Shown: positions 1-11,221 of the stretch, piece after piece | Layout: each line of letters opens with the position of its first letter | How positions within the stretch are numbered: the stretch's first letter is position 1 | NCBI RefSeq assembly: GCF_001641265.1 | Contig: NW_020167528.1 | Coordinates: 186,001-250,000, forward strand | Source: Pseudogymnoascus destructans | Taxonomy: Eukaryota > Ascomycota > Leotiomycetes > Thelebolales > Thelebolaceae | Direction of reading: 5' to 3' | Length of the DNA: 64,000 nt | Notes under the pieces: model-generated | Told to the model about the DNA's origin: nothing | Seen by the model: only the letters and a program-made list of their open reading frames with translations | The model's database searches: none | Made by a program: the position numbers and the translations under genes

Positions 1-437
1 ATCTTGAAAGGTGGGAGGTTGGCGGTGGGCTGTGTGGTGATGTGAGCAGCGATCTATCTATCAATAGCGTACCCCCTGCTAATCTTCTGTGCCCACCTTA
101 TTCTCGTCTCAGTGACCGTATCGTATAAAGCAAACATGGGAGAATGATATTATATGAATCCATTCAGCATCATACAACGGTACACGTCAAAGTTAAGTAA
201 GAGAGTTGATATATACGTAGACAACCTCTTTGCTTAGTCGAATCAGTCCACCCAAGCCGGTGTTGCGTGACCATCGCCGAAGTCATATGGGGTGGTTATC
301 GCTCCTTATCGCTTGCCCCTCTATCTTTTTTGGGTTATTCACATACATATCCACGTGATAACGCAACTGAATGTCTAATTCTGAAGATTCCAAGATTGTA
401 TCATAGTCTCACAGTATGAGCCACAGAGCTATAGTAC
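1..437. other. Intergenic, no gene seen
   Basis: No coding frame of note. This is the region downstream of the REX1-like gene, which reads leftward, so its right part should hold the 3' UTR of that gene. No RNA gene or repeat recognised. Confidence 0.5.
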
Positions 438-2825
438 TTATTTAACCGTCACAAACCCGATCCCATTCCTAGCCTCTCTTGCAGCTGCCTTTAACGCCTG
501 CTCTTCCACATCTGTCCACTTCACACTGAGTTGATCCCATTTCTTTGTCTTGAATTCTTCTTTGAAGGTCTGTTGAACGCCTTGAAGTCTTGACATTTCG
601 CGCGGGTCCCCAGAGCCGCTGTAGATAATGAAAGCTGTGCATGGCGGAAGGGAATTGTAGATGGTTCGGATCCGTGCCGTAAGGGCAGCGGTTGCTTCAG
701 CAATAGGCGATGCATCCGGCGCAGGGGATATAGTTTCCGACAGCGAGTCTAAACGAGAAGCGGCTTCCTTGTCTGAAGTCGGGCCAATTGCAGAATCATC
801 TACAGGAGGCGTCAGGTCGTCAGTAGCCGTCGGGCCAGGCGCCGATGTCTCTGCAAGGATCGTAGGCATTGCGGGTTTGTTAATGTTCCACCACCCTTTG
901 AGAGCCTCCAGTTCACGGAATCGGGCCCAAACGAAGTCCACTCCCCCACCTGGCACTTCAAGGCCGTCCATGTCGCCCACAATAGCACGGATTGTCCCCG
1001 CAGTGACCTCTTCGTCGCTCTTGCATCCTATGATAACGTTTGCTGCCGCTCCTGCGCCCTTCTTTGGGTCGCCCCAGTCAATAGCTGCGGAGGTCTTGGC
1101 ACCAGCTTGGCCAGCTACAGCTGTGCCACCTTGGTTCTTGTAGCGAACACCGGTTCGTGCTAGCCGCTTGAAAATATTCTCGCTGGCAGCATCACCAGTA
1201 CCCCATTGCGGTCCCTTCTCGCACTTCTGCTTCACTAGGTCAAGACAGGTTCGAGCGTCCTCAGTCGAATCGTGCCCTGCGCCGGGGCCTACAGTCCCAC
1301 CTCCTTTTTGAATTTCGCGGCCGAGGTACTTCTTAGCCAGGTATTTAAGAGATGACTTCAGCGGTGTTCCACGAGGGTGCGGGTATAAGAGTGAGGTATC
1401 GATGATAAATGGGTGTGTGAGCTTGAGGGCGTTGAGGTCGGCGTTGAGGGAATGTCCAATGAGGATGGTGCGTGGTGTGAGGATCTGGAGAAGCTTTTGT
1501 TGGATGTCTTGGAGAGTAGTTGTGACGGGCCGAAGCATTTCTTCTGTGATGCCAGAGTATTGAGTGACGTAGTCAATGATGGGCTTGGCTGGCTTAACAA
1601 GCTCATCGAGAGTGACCGTTCCATCCCATGCCACGAGACTGATTCTCGTCAATGAGAACTCGCGTTCGCCCGTCATGCACATTTCACAGTCCATAGCAAT
1701 GACTTCTCGGCCAGCGGTGATGCTACCTTGCTCGATCTCAGTCTCGGGTGGTGACCCGTCTTCCCAAGAGTCAACCAACGTGTCTACCCATCCTTCCTTT
1801 GTTGACGTGCCAGCATTGACTCTCTGCTCGTTCAAGTGTTGCTTTTCGGCCTCCTCAGTATAAACAGTAGGATGTAGAGTGTACTTGTTTTCCAACAGCT
1901 CATCTGGTCCGGAGATGTACTCTGTCACGCGTGTCCTCTTATTCACCCACCCATGGGGTTCTTTTGCTGGTCTCGCACCCTTCTTATCTTTGTCTTCTTG
2001 CGATTTCGACACTGGCGCCGTAAGCATTGCATGCAGTGGCGAGTGCATTTTGCTGAATTTGTCGTCTCCTGGCGTCTTGACAGGCCACAGGTACTCAAAC
2101 ATGTTTCCAAACTCGGCCAGTTGAAGAGGAAGCTTGTCGGTCGCCAACTTGACAGGATAGTATTCATCTGGCGAAGTGTGCCTTCCATTTCCCCGATTCG
2201 CTCCATTGTTTCCATCTGCCTCCTTCTCCTTCTCCTTCTTATCTCCATCGCTGGAGGATTTGGACCCAAACATCTCCCTTTCCAGTCCAGGAACCATTAA
2301 AACAACAACCTTTCGTATCTCCGGTCGATGGCGAACAGAAACCCATTGTGGTCCAGAGCCGTCGGCAAGTAGGTATAATACAAGATTTTGTAAGTCACTA
2401 ATCTTGATCTGTGACTGTAGTCTTGAGTCCGCTGAAAAGGTTATAGACGGGTAGTTCAACGAGTGAGGCTTCGGAATCTTCTTTGCCTTCTTTGCTGGAC
2501 GCTCCCTGACGGTTTCCCAGCCTTCAGCACCCTCTCCCTTCTTCTCCTCACTTCCCTTGCCATCTTCTTTCGGCGCTTCTTTTGAGATCAAATTAAAGGT
2601 TGGCAAATCGGGTTGCTGCAGGAGCGCAAGTGTTTGTCCCATGCTGCCTATGCCTGAATCGGTGTCGTCGCGATCGTCGCGTTTCCTCTTGCTGCCTCCG
2701 TCGTGTTCTGACTGATGTGAATTTCCCGATTGCTTGTGGTGGTTTTTATTCCTCCTAGGTCCGTCATTGTATCCCATGGTCAAATACCACAAAGTCTGGT
2801 TTGCGATTGTTGAGTTGATTGACAA
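438..2825 (-). CDS. REX1: RNA exonuclease, REX1/Rnh70 type (DEDDh)
   Basis: A single-exon protein of 795 residues. The first ~370 residues are charged and low-complexity, with basic clusters (SKRKRDD, PAKKAKK) that look like nuclear localisation signals. A DEDDh 3'-5' exonuclease domain follows at about 375-530: ExoI is AMDCEMC (near residue 379), ExoII is GHSLNADLNAL, and ExoIII is HDSTEDARTCLDL (near 518), so all four acidic residues and the catalytic His are present. In yeast Rex1 trims the 3' ends of 5S rRNA, tRNA and other small RNAs in the nucleus. The SENIFKRLAR segment after the domain fits REX1 better than REX3/REX4. A second in-frame Met (residue 17, MGYNDG) could be the true start. 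The gene is divergent from the Mis18-like gene. Confidence 0.88.
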   Translation of the reverse strand: MSINSTIANQTLWYLTMGYNDGPRRNKNHHKQSGNSHQSEHDGGSKRKRDDRDDTDSGIGSMGQTLALLQQPDLPTFNLISKEAPKEDGKGSEEKKGEGAEGWETVRERPAKKAKKIPKPHSLNYPSITFSADSRLQSQIKISDLQNLVLYLLADGSGPQWVSVRHRPEIRKVVVLMVPGLEREMFGSKSSSDGDKKEKEKEADGNNGANRGNGRHTSPDEYYPVKLATDKLPLQLAEFGNMFEYLWPVKTPGDDKFSKMHSPLHAMLTAPVSKSQEDKDKKGARPAKEPHGWVNKRTRVTEYISGPDELLENKYTLHPTVYTEEAEKQHLNEQRVNAGTSTKEGWVDTLVDSWEDGSPPETEIEQGSITAGREVIAMDCEMCMTGEREFSLTRISLVAWDGTVTLDELVKPAKPIIDYVTQYSGITEEMLRPVTTTLQDIQQKLLQILTPRTILIGHSLNADLNALKLTHPFIIDTSLLYPHPRGTPLKSSLKYLAKKYLGREIQKGGGTVGPGAGHDSTEDARTCLDLVKQKCEKGPQWGTGDAASENIFKRLARTGVRYKNQGGTAVAGQAGAKTSAAIDWGDPKKGAGAAANVIIGCKSDEEVTAGTIRAIVGDMDGLEVPGGGVDFVWARFRELEALKGWWNINKPAMPTILAETSAPGPTATDDLTPPVDDSAIGPTSDKEAASRLDSLSETISPAPDASPIAEATAALTARIRTIYNSLPPCTAFIIYSGSGDPREMSRLQGVQQTFKEEFKTKKWDQLSVKWTDVEEQALKAAAREARNGIGFVTVK

Positions 2826-3409
2826 AGGTCCAGATCACAGACTGAAACTTTGAAGTACGAGTCGATTCTGCCGCTCGATTCTAGGCGGTGAAAAGGTCGG
2901 GATCCAAGGTTACCTCCGATAAGAGCTTAAGGTGCAAGGAAAGGAGGGAAGGCGCGTGAACAGACGCGACAACACGAACCTGCCAGGCACAAGAGTTTCC
3001 AACAGCCTTGGGTTTATAGCAACCTTTAACGACGGACACTGTAATTCAAACTTGAGTAAACGGGTATCAGAGCTCAGTGCTACCGGATAAGCGCCACAGA
3101 TCGTCATTTCAACCCCGCGAACTATTGATTCTTATCGAGGAACAATTGTGGCAACAAAATAGCTGCAAATCTCACAAGTTTGGGCAACAGATTGATATGC
3201 GCCAGGGTATAGCAGGTATGGATCAATTGAATCTGTCCCATTATTTTGTTATTGATTGTTAATAATTTCATGTCTGTAGATGACAGACTCCATACCAGTG
3301 AACACCGAGCCCAGTAACCACGTGCCTTCTATAGCCACCAACGACGCAAAAAACCATTGTATGATCTACCTCAACAGGCGCATACTAGACACCTGAGCGG
3401 AAAGGCAAC
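2826..3409. promoter_or_regulatory. Divergent intergenic region between REX1-like and Mis18-like genes
   Basis: 584 bp lie between two divergent start codons, so it must carry both promoters. Short ORFs here look accidental. No clear TATA box or binding site was identified. Confidence 0.4.
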
Positions 3410-5251
3410 ATGGACGTGGTGACATGCAGCTGTGCCAAATGCGGTACTTTTATCGGCGACTTTGAGAACCTGTGGAACCAAATCGGCAGAAGGCATTTCA
3501 GCCCCGTCAGTTTGAAGAGAAAGGACTGGAGCGTTGGTCTACAGCACTCTGGAGATGTTAGGATAGCGCCGACAGAAACGATTATAGAGGATAGGTAATG
3601 GAATCTCTCTTTTATTGGGCTTGCTACGGAAACTTCGATCACCCATTATAACCAAAGCGGCCATCTGCTAATCCACGATAGTTATCTGCAAGATCTCGCC
3701 TGTGTAGGATGCGAGGAAAAACTGGGCTTGCTGTGTCACGATGCTCCACCAGGACATATCCTTCGAAAGGATCAGCTCATTCTCGATCTGGATAAAATGA
3801 TGGTTATCTCAGGATCCACCAGGAAACCATGCACACCAGTCATCAAACATACATATCCTCTCAAGAGAAATGGCCCCAAGATTGGGCATGATGATAATAC
3901 CCAGGAAAACGGCAACGAAATGAATGGCCAAGATGACAATTTGGCGGTAGCCGATAGTGATCACCTTCCTCAGGCAGATGATGCCGATCGACTTCAGCAC
4001 CTCGCACAATTTGCGGACTGGGCAGAAGGGGCTATAGATAGCCAGAAAAGGGATATTGATCGAATTTCTGCCTCTGTCAACAAAATCGAGACGGATATGC
4101 GCAGCTTCAAGGATTTTATGGCAATGGTACGGAGAGAACTGACAGTACGACCAACGAATATTGAGATGGATGACGTTCGTGCCTCAGTGCATTCGCTGCG
4201 TGATGAAATCGACGAATCCCGCTCTACCAATGTCGCTAAGCCTGCTGAAGGATCTCTATCATTTGAAGGTGTTGATTTGATAACGGAGAGCATAACGTCG
4301 CTGAGCCAAAAAGTCAACGAAATTGACTCCCTCAAGCTCGAGATCCAGTTTTTGAAGATAAAGCTTAAGCGGTCTGAAGACATTACGAGGAATGCCGGGA
4401 GATACGCAGACTCGCAGCCGAGCACTCCTCTGCCTGTAACTGCGCGCCACCAAGACGAGTCCTCGGCGTATGTCAGACCACTCGTGGATCAATTACAACG
4501 TAATTCTACTGGATTTGAGAAGCACATGTCCAGCTCGCCCGCACTGGATGATAAACGAACGAAAAAGGCACGTCTTTCAGGAAAAGATATGAGAGCTGCT
4601 GTGGCGCCCCATGTCCAACCTGGGTCTACACTCCGCAAGCCATCCCGCCTCTCTCATGTTCTCCTTCCAGTCTCTCAAGACCGCCTTGCACTGGACGTGG
4701 ACGAGCTCGATGACATGGCACCCACCGGTGATATCACAGACGATGCTGCATATGAGCCAAAGCCGGCAGGTATTGATCCGGCAACTGCCACGGGGGGCGT
4801 CACTCGGTCATGGTCTCCATTAAACGAAGGGCAGCCTGTGGCCTCAAAACCGAGTTGGCGAACTGCAAATCTCCGCAATTCTCAAAATCGAAAGGCCAAA
4901 TCCTCGAGGAAGTCTCGGGGTGAGTCGGATGAGCTCGATCCAGATTTCATTCCATTGACGGCCAAGGGGACAAAAGATCGAAGGTATACGGCGGGGCGGT
5001 GGTCTAACAGGCGCCGCGCCTCCGGGAATCTTCAGGGTGGGACCGACGATATGGAGAATGGTGAAGAGGACATTGTACAGAGCGTAGAGCGAGATGACGC
5101 GCCCACAATTCCCCAGGCGGTGATGTTGAACCCGGCTCATCAGCAACCTATGACTGATGAAAAGCATCAAAAATCGAAGCAAGAGATATTACAGGCAAGA
5201 GAGCGGTTGGTCAAGGATACTATAGAGAGGGAGATGTATATGGCTATCTGA
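3410..5251 (+). CDS. Mis18/Yippee-fold zinc protein, probable centromere assembly factor
   Basis: Exon 1 starts at a good context (CAACATGG) and encodes CSCAKCGTFIGD, the first CxxC of a Yippee/Mis18 zinc fold. An in-frame TAA follows at once at 3596. Exon 2 resumes with ACVGCEEKLGLLC, the second CxxC with the 'LG' typical of the fold. The donor GT is at 3595. The acceptor is either TAG ending at 3681 (after CTAATCC, my preference) or AAG ending at 3657; both keep phase, and the frame between them reads like coding sequence. The rest (about 500 residues) has a coiled-coil-like region (LAQFADWAEGAIDS onward) and a basic tail (RKAKSSRKSRGE). Mis18 proteins act in CENP-A loading at centromeres; that role here is inference from the fold and the coil. 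It could instead be another Yippee-family protein. Confidence 0.6.
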
Positions 5252-5718
5252 GGTTAGCTCACAATTATGCTGCGTTTCCACACGAACATCTTCCATACCC
5301 CGTATATAGGGCGTGCAGAAGTCTAGTCTTTTATTCATAGATGCCTTCCATATTGGCTCGAGTTTAATAAACTCAAGTATGTGTACGCGTTTATTGAGCG
5401 CAGCTAGTAGCAGTATAGTTTTAGCTCTGAACTTTATATCTGTAAGTTAGTTATAAATATAGTCGCCATTTTTATAAGGAAAGTCGAACCATCTATCTAG
5501 CTCCATCTCTAAGTGATATGTCCCCGAGTAATTAAGAGCCTCTATTTTAATTACAGTAACTATAATCACTATTATTGTTTATAGTCCTCGTCTAACTTTT
5601 AAGCCAAATGAGTAGACTTATGAGTCAAGCTTCTTATATATAGTCTTAAGTTAGTTCCTCTCCACCTAGTTAGCAGTATTAACCTCATCACATCAACTCT
5701 TCCCATCAACTATCCAAA
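5252..5718. other. AT-rich spacer
   Basis: From about 5330 to 5650 the sequence is clearly more AT-rich than its neighbours and full of TA steps, as in RIP-affected or old transposon DNA. It ends in the pyrimidine-rich leader of the 5719 ORF. No gene or repeat boundary was identified. Confidence 0.4.
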
Positions 5719-6918
5719 ATGTCTAACAAGTCGATCCTCGCGCCCTTTGATGCGGCGAACCTACAGAACCGCGGCTTGTTAGGTCCTGGCAACACCACCT
5801 CCTCACAACGACTTCACAAGCGCTGTTTGAACCGCTCGAGCGATGAAGAGCACAGTGATATCCCTCTCTCGGCCCCCATCTCATCGCAAAATGCATTCGC
5901 AACGATCCCTGCTGTCCTCATCTCCCTCGAAACTCTCATCTACGTGGGGCTCTCTGGTCAAAAGGCCAACGAGCTATGGAACCAGTGGACAAACTGGCAA
6001 AGGGGACCGTATGACCCGCGCCGTGAGACCGATCCAGATGATGGCGGTTTAACAGTCACCTTTCACGACTTCATCATCGGGTGGTCAGTTACGAATAGGG
6101 CTGATGCGGTGGGGGACGACGACGACCACGAATGGCGCAAATGCCTAGATGCATGTGGTATTGATGCTGCGACCCAAGACGCTATCATGGATCCAAACTT
6201 CACCTATCTCCGGCGCACAAACTCCTGCTTATACTGGGCTAAGGACACCATTGAAATGCGATATGCGGGTCTCGAAGAAATCCAGCGCACATCACTCACG
6301 CGAGAGGCAGAACTAAAACAGGCGGCCCCCCCCATTCCTAGCGGATCTGAAGATGCACAAGGCAGCGGGTACCAAGGCAACGTTGGTCTTACCTCGACAT
6401 CATCGACAAGCCAAGGACAGCGCTCCATCTCTGGCCTTCAGCAAAAAGGCGCAGCCGGGATTGAGGCCGACGTCTGTGGCTCCTCTCGCGCCATCGCAGC
6501 ACTCAATGCGCCTGGGTACACCACGCTGTACAAAGGTCTTGACCAAGCCCGCATCACAGGGCTCTTCGACGACAGCGGCGCTGTAGCTGAAATTGAGATC
6601 CTCTTGAGCTCAGCACCATCAGACTTCTGCGGCATTAGCTCCCGTTTCTACTTCGCGCTCGACCACACGGTTGCGAGATACTACGCTGCATATGTCAAGA
6701 AACGTGCCGTCTGCGAGTCCGTCGTCATCGTGTGCCTCCAGATCCCGAATGCCGCGATCGAAAGCCTCCCACCAAATAAAATTCAGAGGATGTTATGGCC
6801 TAGCAGCGAGTGGAAAGAACTCGTCTGGTTCTCTCGCAAAGGGAAAACCCCTCCGCCCCATCTCGATAAGTACCATGAACGTGGTAGGAAGTGGACATTT
6901 TGCGTGGTCTCCCTCTGA
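5719..6918 (+). CDS. Orphan protein with possible ADP-ribosyltransferase-like C-terminal domain
   Basis: An intronless ORF of 399 residues. The N-terminal half (1-190) is not recognised; residues about 195-240 are low-complexity (SGYQGNVGLTSTSSTSQ). The C-terminal ~140 residues begin YTTLYKGLDQARITGL and continue with SSRFYFALDHTVARYYAAYV and WKELVWFSRKGK. An 'LYKG' strand followed by an F-x-A-x-D...A..YA helix is the kind of pattern seen in the ART/DUF3990 superfamily, where it binds NAD, but I cannot confirm catalytic residues. There is no signal peptide. It sits between an AT-rich spacer and a long 3' spacer, which would suit a lineage-specific gene. Coding is likely; function is open. Confidence 0.55.
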   Translation: MSNKSILAPFDAANLQNRGLLGPGNTTSSQRLHKRCLNRSSDEEHSDIPLSAPISSQNAFATIPAVLISLETLIYVGLSGQKANELWNQWTNWQRGPYDPRRETDPDDGGLTVTFHDFIIGWSVTNRADAVGDDDDHEWRKCLDACGIDAATQDAIMDPNFTYLRRTNSCLYWAKDTIEMRYAGLEEIQRTSLTREAELKQAAPPIPSGSEDAQGSGYQGNVGLTSTSSTSQGQRSISGLQQKGAAGIEADVCGSSRAIAALNAPGYTTLYKGLDQARITGLFDDSGAVAEIEILLSSAPSDFCGISSRFYFALDHTVARYYAAYVKKRAVCESVVIVCLQIPNAAIESLPPNKIQRMLWPSSEWKELVWFSRKGKTPPPHLDKYHERGRKWTFCVVSL

Positions 6919-7681
6919 GAAAGACTGGGCGTATTAGATAGACGGACCAAGTTCATGGAATCAAATCAAATTATTTCATGCACTGCGAGGACCGATTGTT
7001 TGTACATGCTGCACGTATCATCCATCGCAGATTCTAGAGAGGGAAAGCACGATCGGGACACGCTTCCTTCCATGTTCGGAGAATGGGATATGGGATATGA
7101 GGAAGGCGCGATGGACGCACTTTCCATTCTATACTTGATATTGTGCGCTTGGATTTTCTTAAAATAATTGTGGTTTTTATTATTGTATCTTCTCTCCTAT
7201 GGTTTCTTCCCTTGGGAGTGTGCTGTTCTTTCTCTTTCACTTTTTTTTTCTTTATTTTTTCACTTTTCATTCCTCTCCCCCTTGCCTGCCCCCTTGCACA
7301 CGCGAAACAAAAGAAAAGGGCCGCCAAACTAAACGCAGCTCATAAAACTCCTCGCCTCAAATGAGGGGGTGGGGTATCTATCATCTCGCATTCATCAATC
7401 GTCCATCCATCCTCAACCTCCCCGTCCAAAACTTCCTCCGTGGGCTCCCAAGCGAGGTTCGGAATCAACACCATCCAAACACGCAATCAAGCAAGCAAAG
7501 CAAGGAAATGCTAAGGCGAGGTAGGATATCTAGAGTAGACAGATTTCCAATGATGGGGACGGAGAAAAAAGAAAATAGCGGGATACTTCTCTTCCAGACG
7601 AGGTGGGGGTGTCCAGTAACCGGGCGCATAGACCTAAATATTAGCATGCCATAGTTGCCTATGACGAGGAACGAGCACCCA
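6919..7681. other. Spacer between convergent genes
   Basis: 763 bp between the 3' end of the 5719 ORF and the 3' end of the CCCH gene. It includes a strongly T-rich stretch (about 7230-7270). Only short, poorly supported frames are seen; it probably holds the two 3' UTRs. Confidence 0.4.
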
Positions 7682-9350
7682 TCACAGCTGCACGTAATCC
7701 TTCTCGAGCATCTCTGCATCCCCCTCCCCCTCCAGCCCCAGCACCTCCAGATCATCAGAATCCACATCGTCACTCCCAATCTCCTCGCCCTCCTCCTCCT
7801 CGCTCTCAAGATCGCTCCCCTCCTCCCCCTCCATCGCCGCGTTCTTGCGCAGTATACTCGCCTTCAGCCGATGCGGCAGCTTACACCCCTTCGTCTTGCA
7901 CTCTCCCGTCCTGCTAAACTCAGGACACTCCACCACATGTCGCTCGTCGCACTCCGCCCCCCGCTCGCAGTACCCGTACACAGCAAACGCGCGACACACC
8001 GGCGCCGATGCCGATACCCGCACGTGCGCGTACCGACAGTTTTCGTTGGCGCAGTTGCCCCGCGCGAAGTGCAGGCAGGCGGGTGTGCGCTCCGGCGTCG
8101 CCTCGTGCGAGAGGTCGCAGGAGTCGCTTGCGGCGCAGGTGCCTGTCTGCAGGAAGTCCTTGCATATGGCGACTTTTGTCGGGTCGTGGGTGTAGCGGCA
8201 GCGTGGACCCTTGGGACAGACGCCTAGATTTGTCAGTTAGTCTTGTGTGCGGGCTTACCGGGATTGGCAATTCGGGAATAGTATTGGGGGTAGTAGTTGG
8301 GAATGGTGATGGAAGGTGAGGTACCGGTCGTGGAGAAGAGCCTACACGGCTCATCTATCTTTTTGATGGCCGCGGGTTTCCTAGTGTGCGAGTGTGTTAG
8401 TCTTGTCCTTGTGGAACGGTGAGGGGTGTCACGCGACGAAGCTGCGCAAAGGTCGTACCGTTGCGCCTTGAGGATGCCAGAGCGGTAGAGATTGCCGTTC
8501 TTGCTACGGTAGAAGCGGACGCCTCCGACGGTCGCCGACTTCGGGGTTAGTTTCGCGGTGTTCTCGTCGCCAGCCACCTTGGCCAGTTTGCTGCCATCCT
8601 TCATGACGCGGAAGCGTATGCCCTGCACTATGATTTCGTAGTTCGGTAAGGCTTGGGCGACGCGCTGATTTGCGCTGTGGCCCGCCATGTTGTCGCTCAG
8701 TCGCTCCAAGTGTTTGCTCAACTTGAACTTCTCCCTGTCGTCCCGCTGCTTCAGTCTCAGCTTGCGCGTCTCCTCTATAGCGCGGGCACGATCTTGGCTC
8801 TGCTTTTCGTATATCGCAGGATTGATCAGCTGCATGTGGCGATCTGTTTTCGTGACCCATGCTGGTGCTGTTGCTGCCGCCCCAGAACTGTCATCCTGGG
8901 CGCCGTCCGCCTTCGATCCCGTGTTTGCGTTGTTCAGGACCAGTGTTCTGTTCCGGTGGATGGTATTCGGTTTGCCTCCTCGATAATATCCTCTACCTCT
9001 GCTGTAACCGCCACGCGAAGGTGGTCGGCCTTGACTCGCGTGGGCATTATCTGCGTGGTTGTTAGTGGTTTCGATCAGGCTCATGGGCTTCCAGTTGGTG
9101 AATACGTACAGTTTGGAGTAGGATAGGGCGCCCCAGGTTGTGCCTGAAAGTTTGACGCCGATGCGCTGGCTGGCTGTTGGTTCTTGTGGCGATTTATCTG
9201 ACCTGCAAGTTTGTGAGTTTGTTCTGCTCCAGCAATAAGTCTCAGGGCCGAATTACCTGCCAGTTTACTGATCCTGGTCATCATCTCCTGTTCGGACTCC
9301 ATATTTGCAAGATCCTGTTCGCCAGCAGTTTCTTCTGTGTTCTGTTCCAA
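7682..9350 (-). CDS. CCCH zinc-finger protein, ZC3H3/Red5 type
   Basis: Five exons: 9350-9257, 9202-9110, 9050-8459, 8380-8325 and 8223-7682, giving 458 residues with consistent phases. The N-terminus has RISKLAGQINRHKNQ, reached only when the 54-nt intron is removed. An RG-rich patch (RGGYSRGRGYYRGG) follows. Five C-x7-8-C-x4-6-C-x3-H fingers in tandem occupy the last third: CRLFSTTGVC.., CKDFLQTGTC.., CLHFARGNC.., CRAFAVYGYC.., CPEFSRTGEC... The first finger is split by the 8224-8324 intron and becomes canonical only with donor GTACCT. An acidic tail ends the protein. Human ZC3H3 and fission yeast Red5 act in nuclear poly(A) RNA metabolism and RNA surveillance; that role is inferred. It shares a short divergent promoter with TFG2. 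Confidence 0.82.
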
Positions 9351-9692
9351 ATTATGTCGTGGTTGATGGTAAATGTTGAACCAAAACCGTAGGATCGATG
9401 AAGTGATGATGATTGAAGATGCGCGAAGTGGCGCTTAGCTTGCTGCACTGGAAGGCGGCAAATACAGGCAAAAAGAGAGCTAAACCCTTTTCAGTGAGTA
9501 ACTTCCGCGCTCCTCAGCCTGGTTCTTAGGTCTCGCCACAAGCTCTCGGCTTTGTCTCTTTCAACCTTCTTTCGCTCACTTGTGAAGATTGTGAGCACGG
9601 CAAGGGAAGGGAATATACATATTGTCCTGGCCATACGAGTTGCCTACAGCTCCATGGAAAACGTCCGCTGAATTCACCAGATTGTCAGGACA
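9351..9692. promoter_or_regulatory. Bidirectional promoter region, CCCH gene / TFG2
   Basis: 342 bp between two divergent start codons. No convincing TATA box. The TFG2 leader probably lies in the right part. Confidence 0.45.
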
Positions 9693-10857
9693 ATGGCGGA
9701 GCCTCACATTAAGCAAGATCCATACATCAAGCGTGACCCCGACACCATAGGGGCCTCCCCCGCATCATTCGCAGACTCGGAAGCTTTTGAGGATGCTGGG
9801 GACCTAGAGTTTAGCACCGATCCCAACTTCCAGAACGTATATCTCGCGCGAGTGCCAAAGTACCTCTGGGAGCACTGGAACGACTTGGATGATGACGCTG
9901 AGATCCGGCTGGGTACGGTCAGAAAGACTGTGAACACGAATAGTGATGGCGTAAAAGATGTAAATATCACAACTTTCTTCTACTTGACTTGCCACTGACT
10001 GTGAATAGGTGAGCCTGACGATGCTCCTCCGGCCCGACCTGGCGCAACATCAAGCGGTCCCGAAAGAGTTCAGCCTGGATATCACCGCAGAGACTGTGGA
10101 TAACACATTCGTCTTCACGGAACAAGATCTTCCTGGCTTCAAGTCCAAATCACGCAAGGGCTTTGACCCGGCAACCGCCAACCTCCCGGCGCGCCTCACC
10201 CGCCCTAAGTCCGACAAGCCAACCGACAAGCAGCCATGGGATCCCAAGAAGCGCTTCCAGCCATACTACAAGCGTGCTATCCCAAAGAAGACCACGCTCG
10301 CCGGCCGCGTCGCTCACGAGATCAACTGCGTGCCCGTCGACAACCCCGAGACAAACCGCCTCTTGGCCCAACGCACGATCGCCGCCATGCAACCACGAAA
10401 CCGCACAGTTTTCCTCTCCGGCACGCGGTCTCGGGAGGCAGGCTTCATCCAGCCTGGAACTATTCGTGCCCAGGAGGCATTTGGCGGCTTCATCAAGAAC
10501 ACTGGAGCGCTCAAGTCGAAATCTGGCCAGGACACAAAGACTGCTCGTATGCCTCAGAACGAGCTGTTGGATCATATCTTCCAGTGCTTCAAGGAGTATA
10601 ATTTCTGGTCGATGAAGGCGCTGAGGGCGAAGCTGCAGCAGCCAGAAGCGTATCTAAGGGAAACGCTGGAGAAGGTAGCAGACATGCCGCGAAGTGGACG
10701 GTTTGCCATGCACTGGACGCTGAAGAAGGAGTACAAAATGAACATCGACGAGTCGACTGCTGATGCAGCCCCCGAGACGGAAGAGCCCGATGACTCGGAC
10801 ATGGCGGATGTAGACGACGATGAGGATGATGATCTCAAGTTTGAGGATGTCGCATAA
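9693..10857 (+). CDS. TFG2: Transcription initiation factor IIF subunit beta
   Basis: Two exons (9693-9959 and 10009-10857) around a 49-nt intron (GTAAAT..TAG) encode 371 residues. The N-terminal dimerisation region has VYLARVPKYLWEHWNDL, then a triple-barrel type segment. The C-terminal winged helix starts at MPQNELLDHIFQCFKEYNFWSMKALR and ends in WTLKKEY, followed by an acidic tail (DDSDMADVDDDEDDD). This is the usual layout of TFG2/RAP30, which with TFG1 recruits RNA polymerase II to the pre-initiation complex in the nucleus. Nothing odd is seen. Confidence 0.93.
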
Positions 10858-11221
10858 TTGCATGGGAGGAGTTTGGGCGCGATGCTTACAGAGAGGGGGG
10901 GAGCGAGGATCTGTTGGTAGGGTTGCATTGAAGGCGCAAAGGGACAGCCACTGTCTATGTGGCAATATTAAGCAGGTAGAATGCAGGAAAATAAGCATAA
11001 TTATAGGTGTTATTGAAACTTCTCGACTCGGGGGCTATTATATTGTTGATTGATCTGATGTTATCATGATGTTAGTTCCAGCTTCATAATATATGAGATC
11101 TCTGAGGCGCCTTGCACAAAGACAACGTGCACATCAAATGTTACCTTTCTTGCGAATACATCATTCGGATGCAGGTCATTATATTTCTATGTACGCCATA
11201 GACCTCCCTAACCTAATATCT

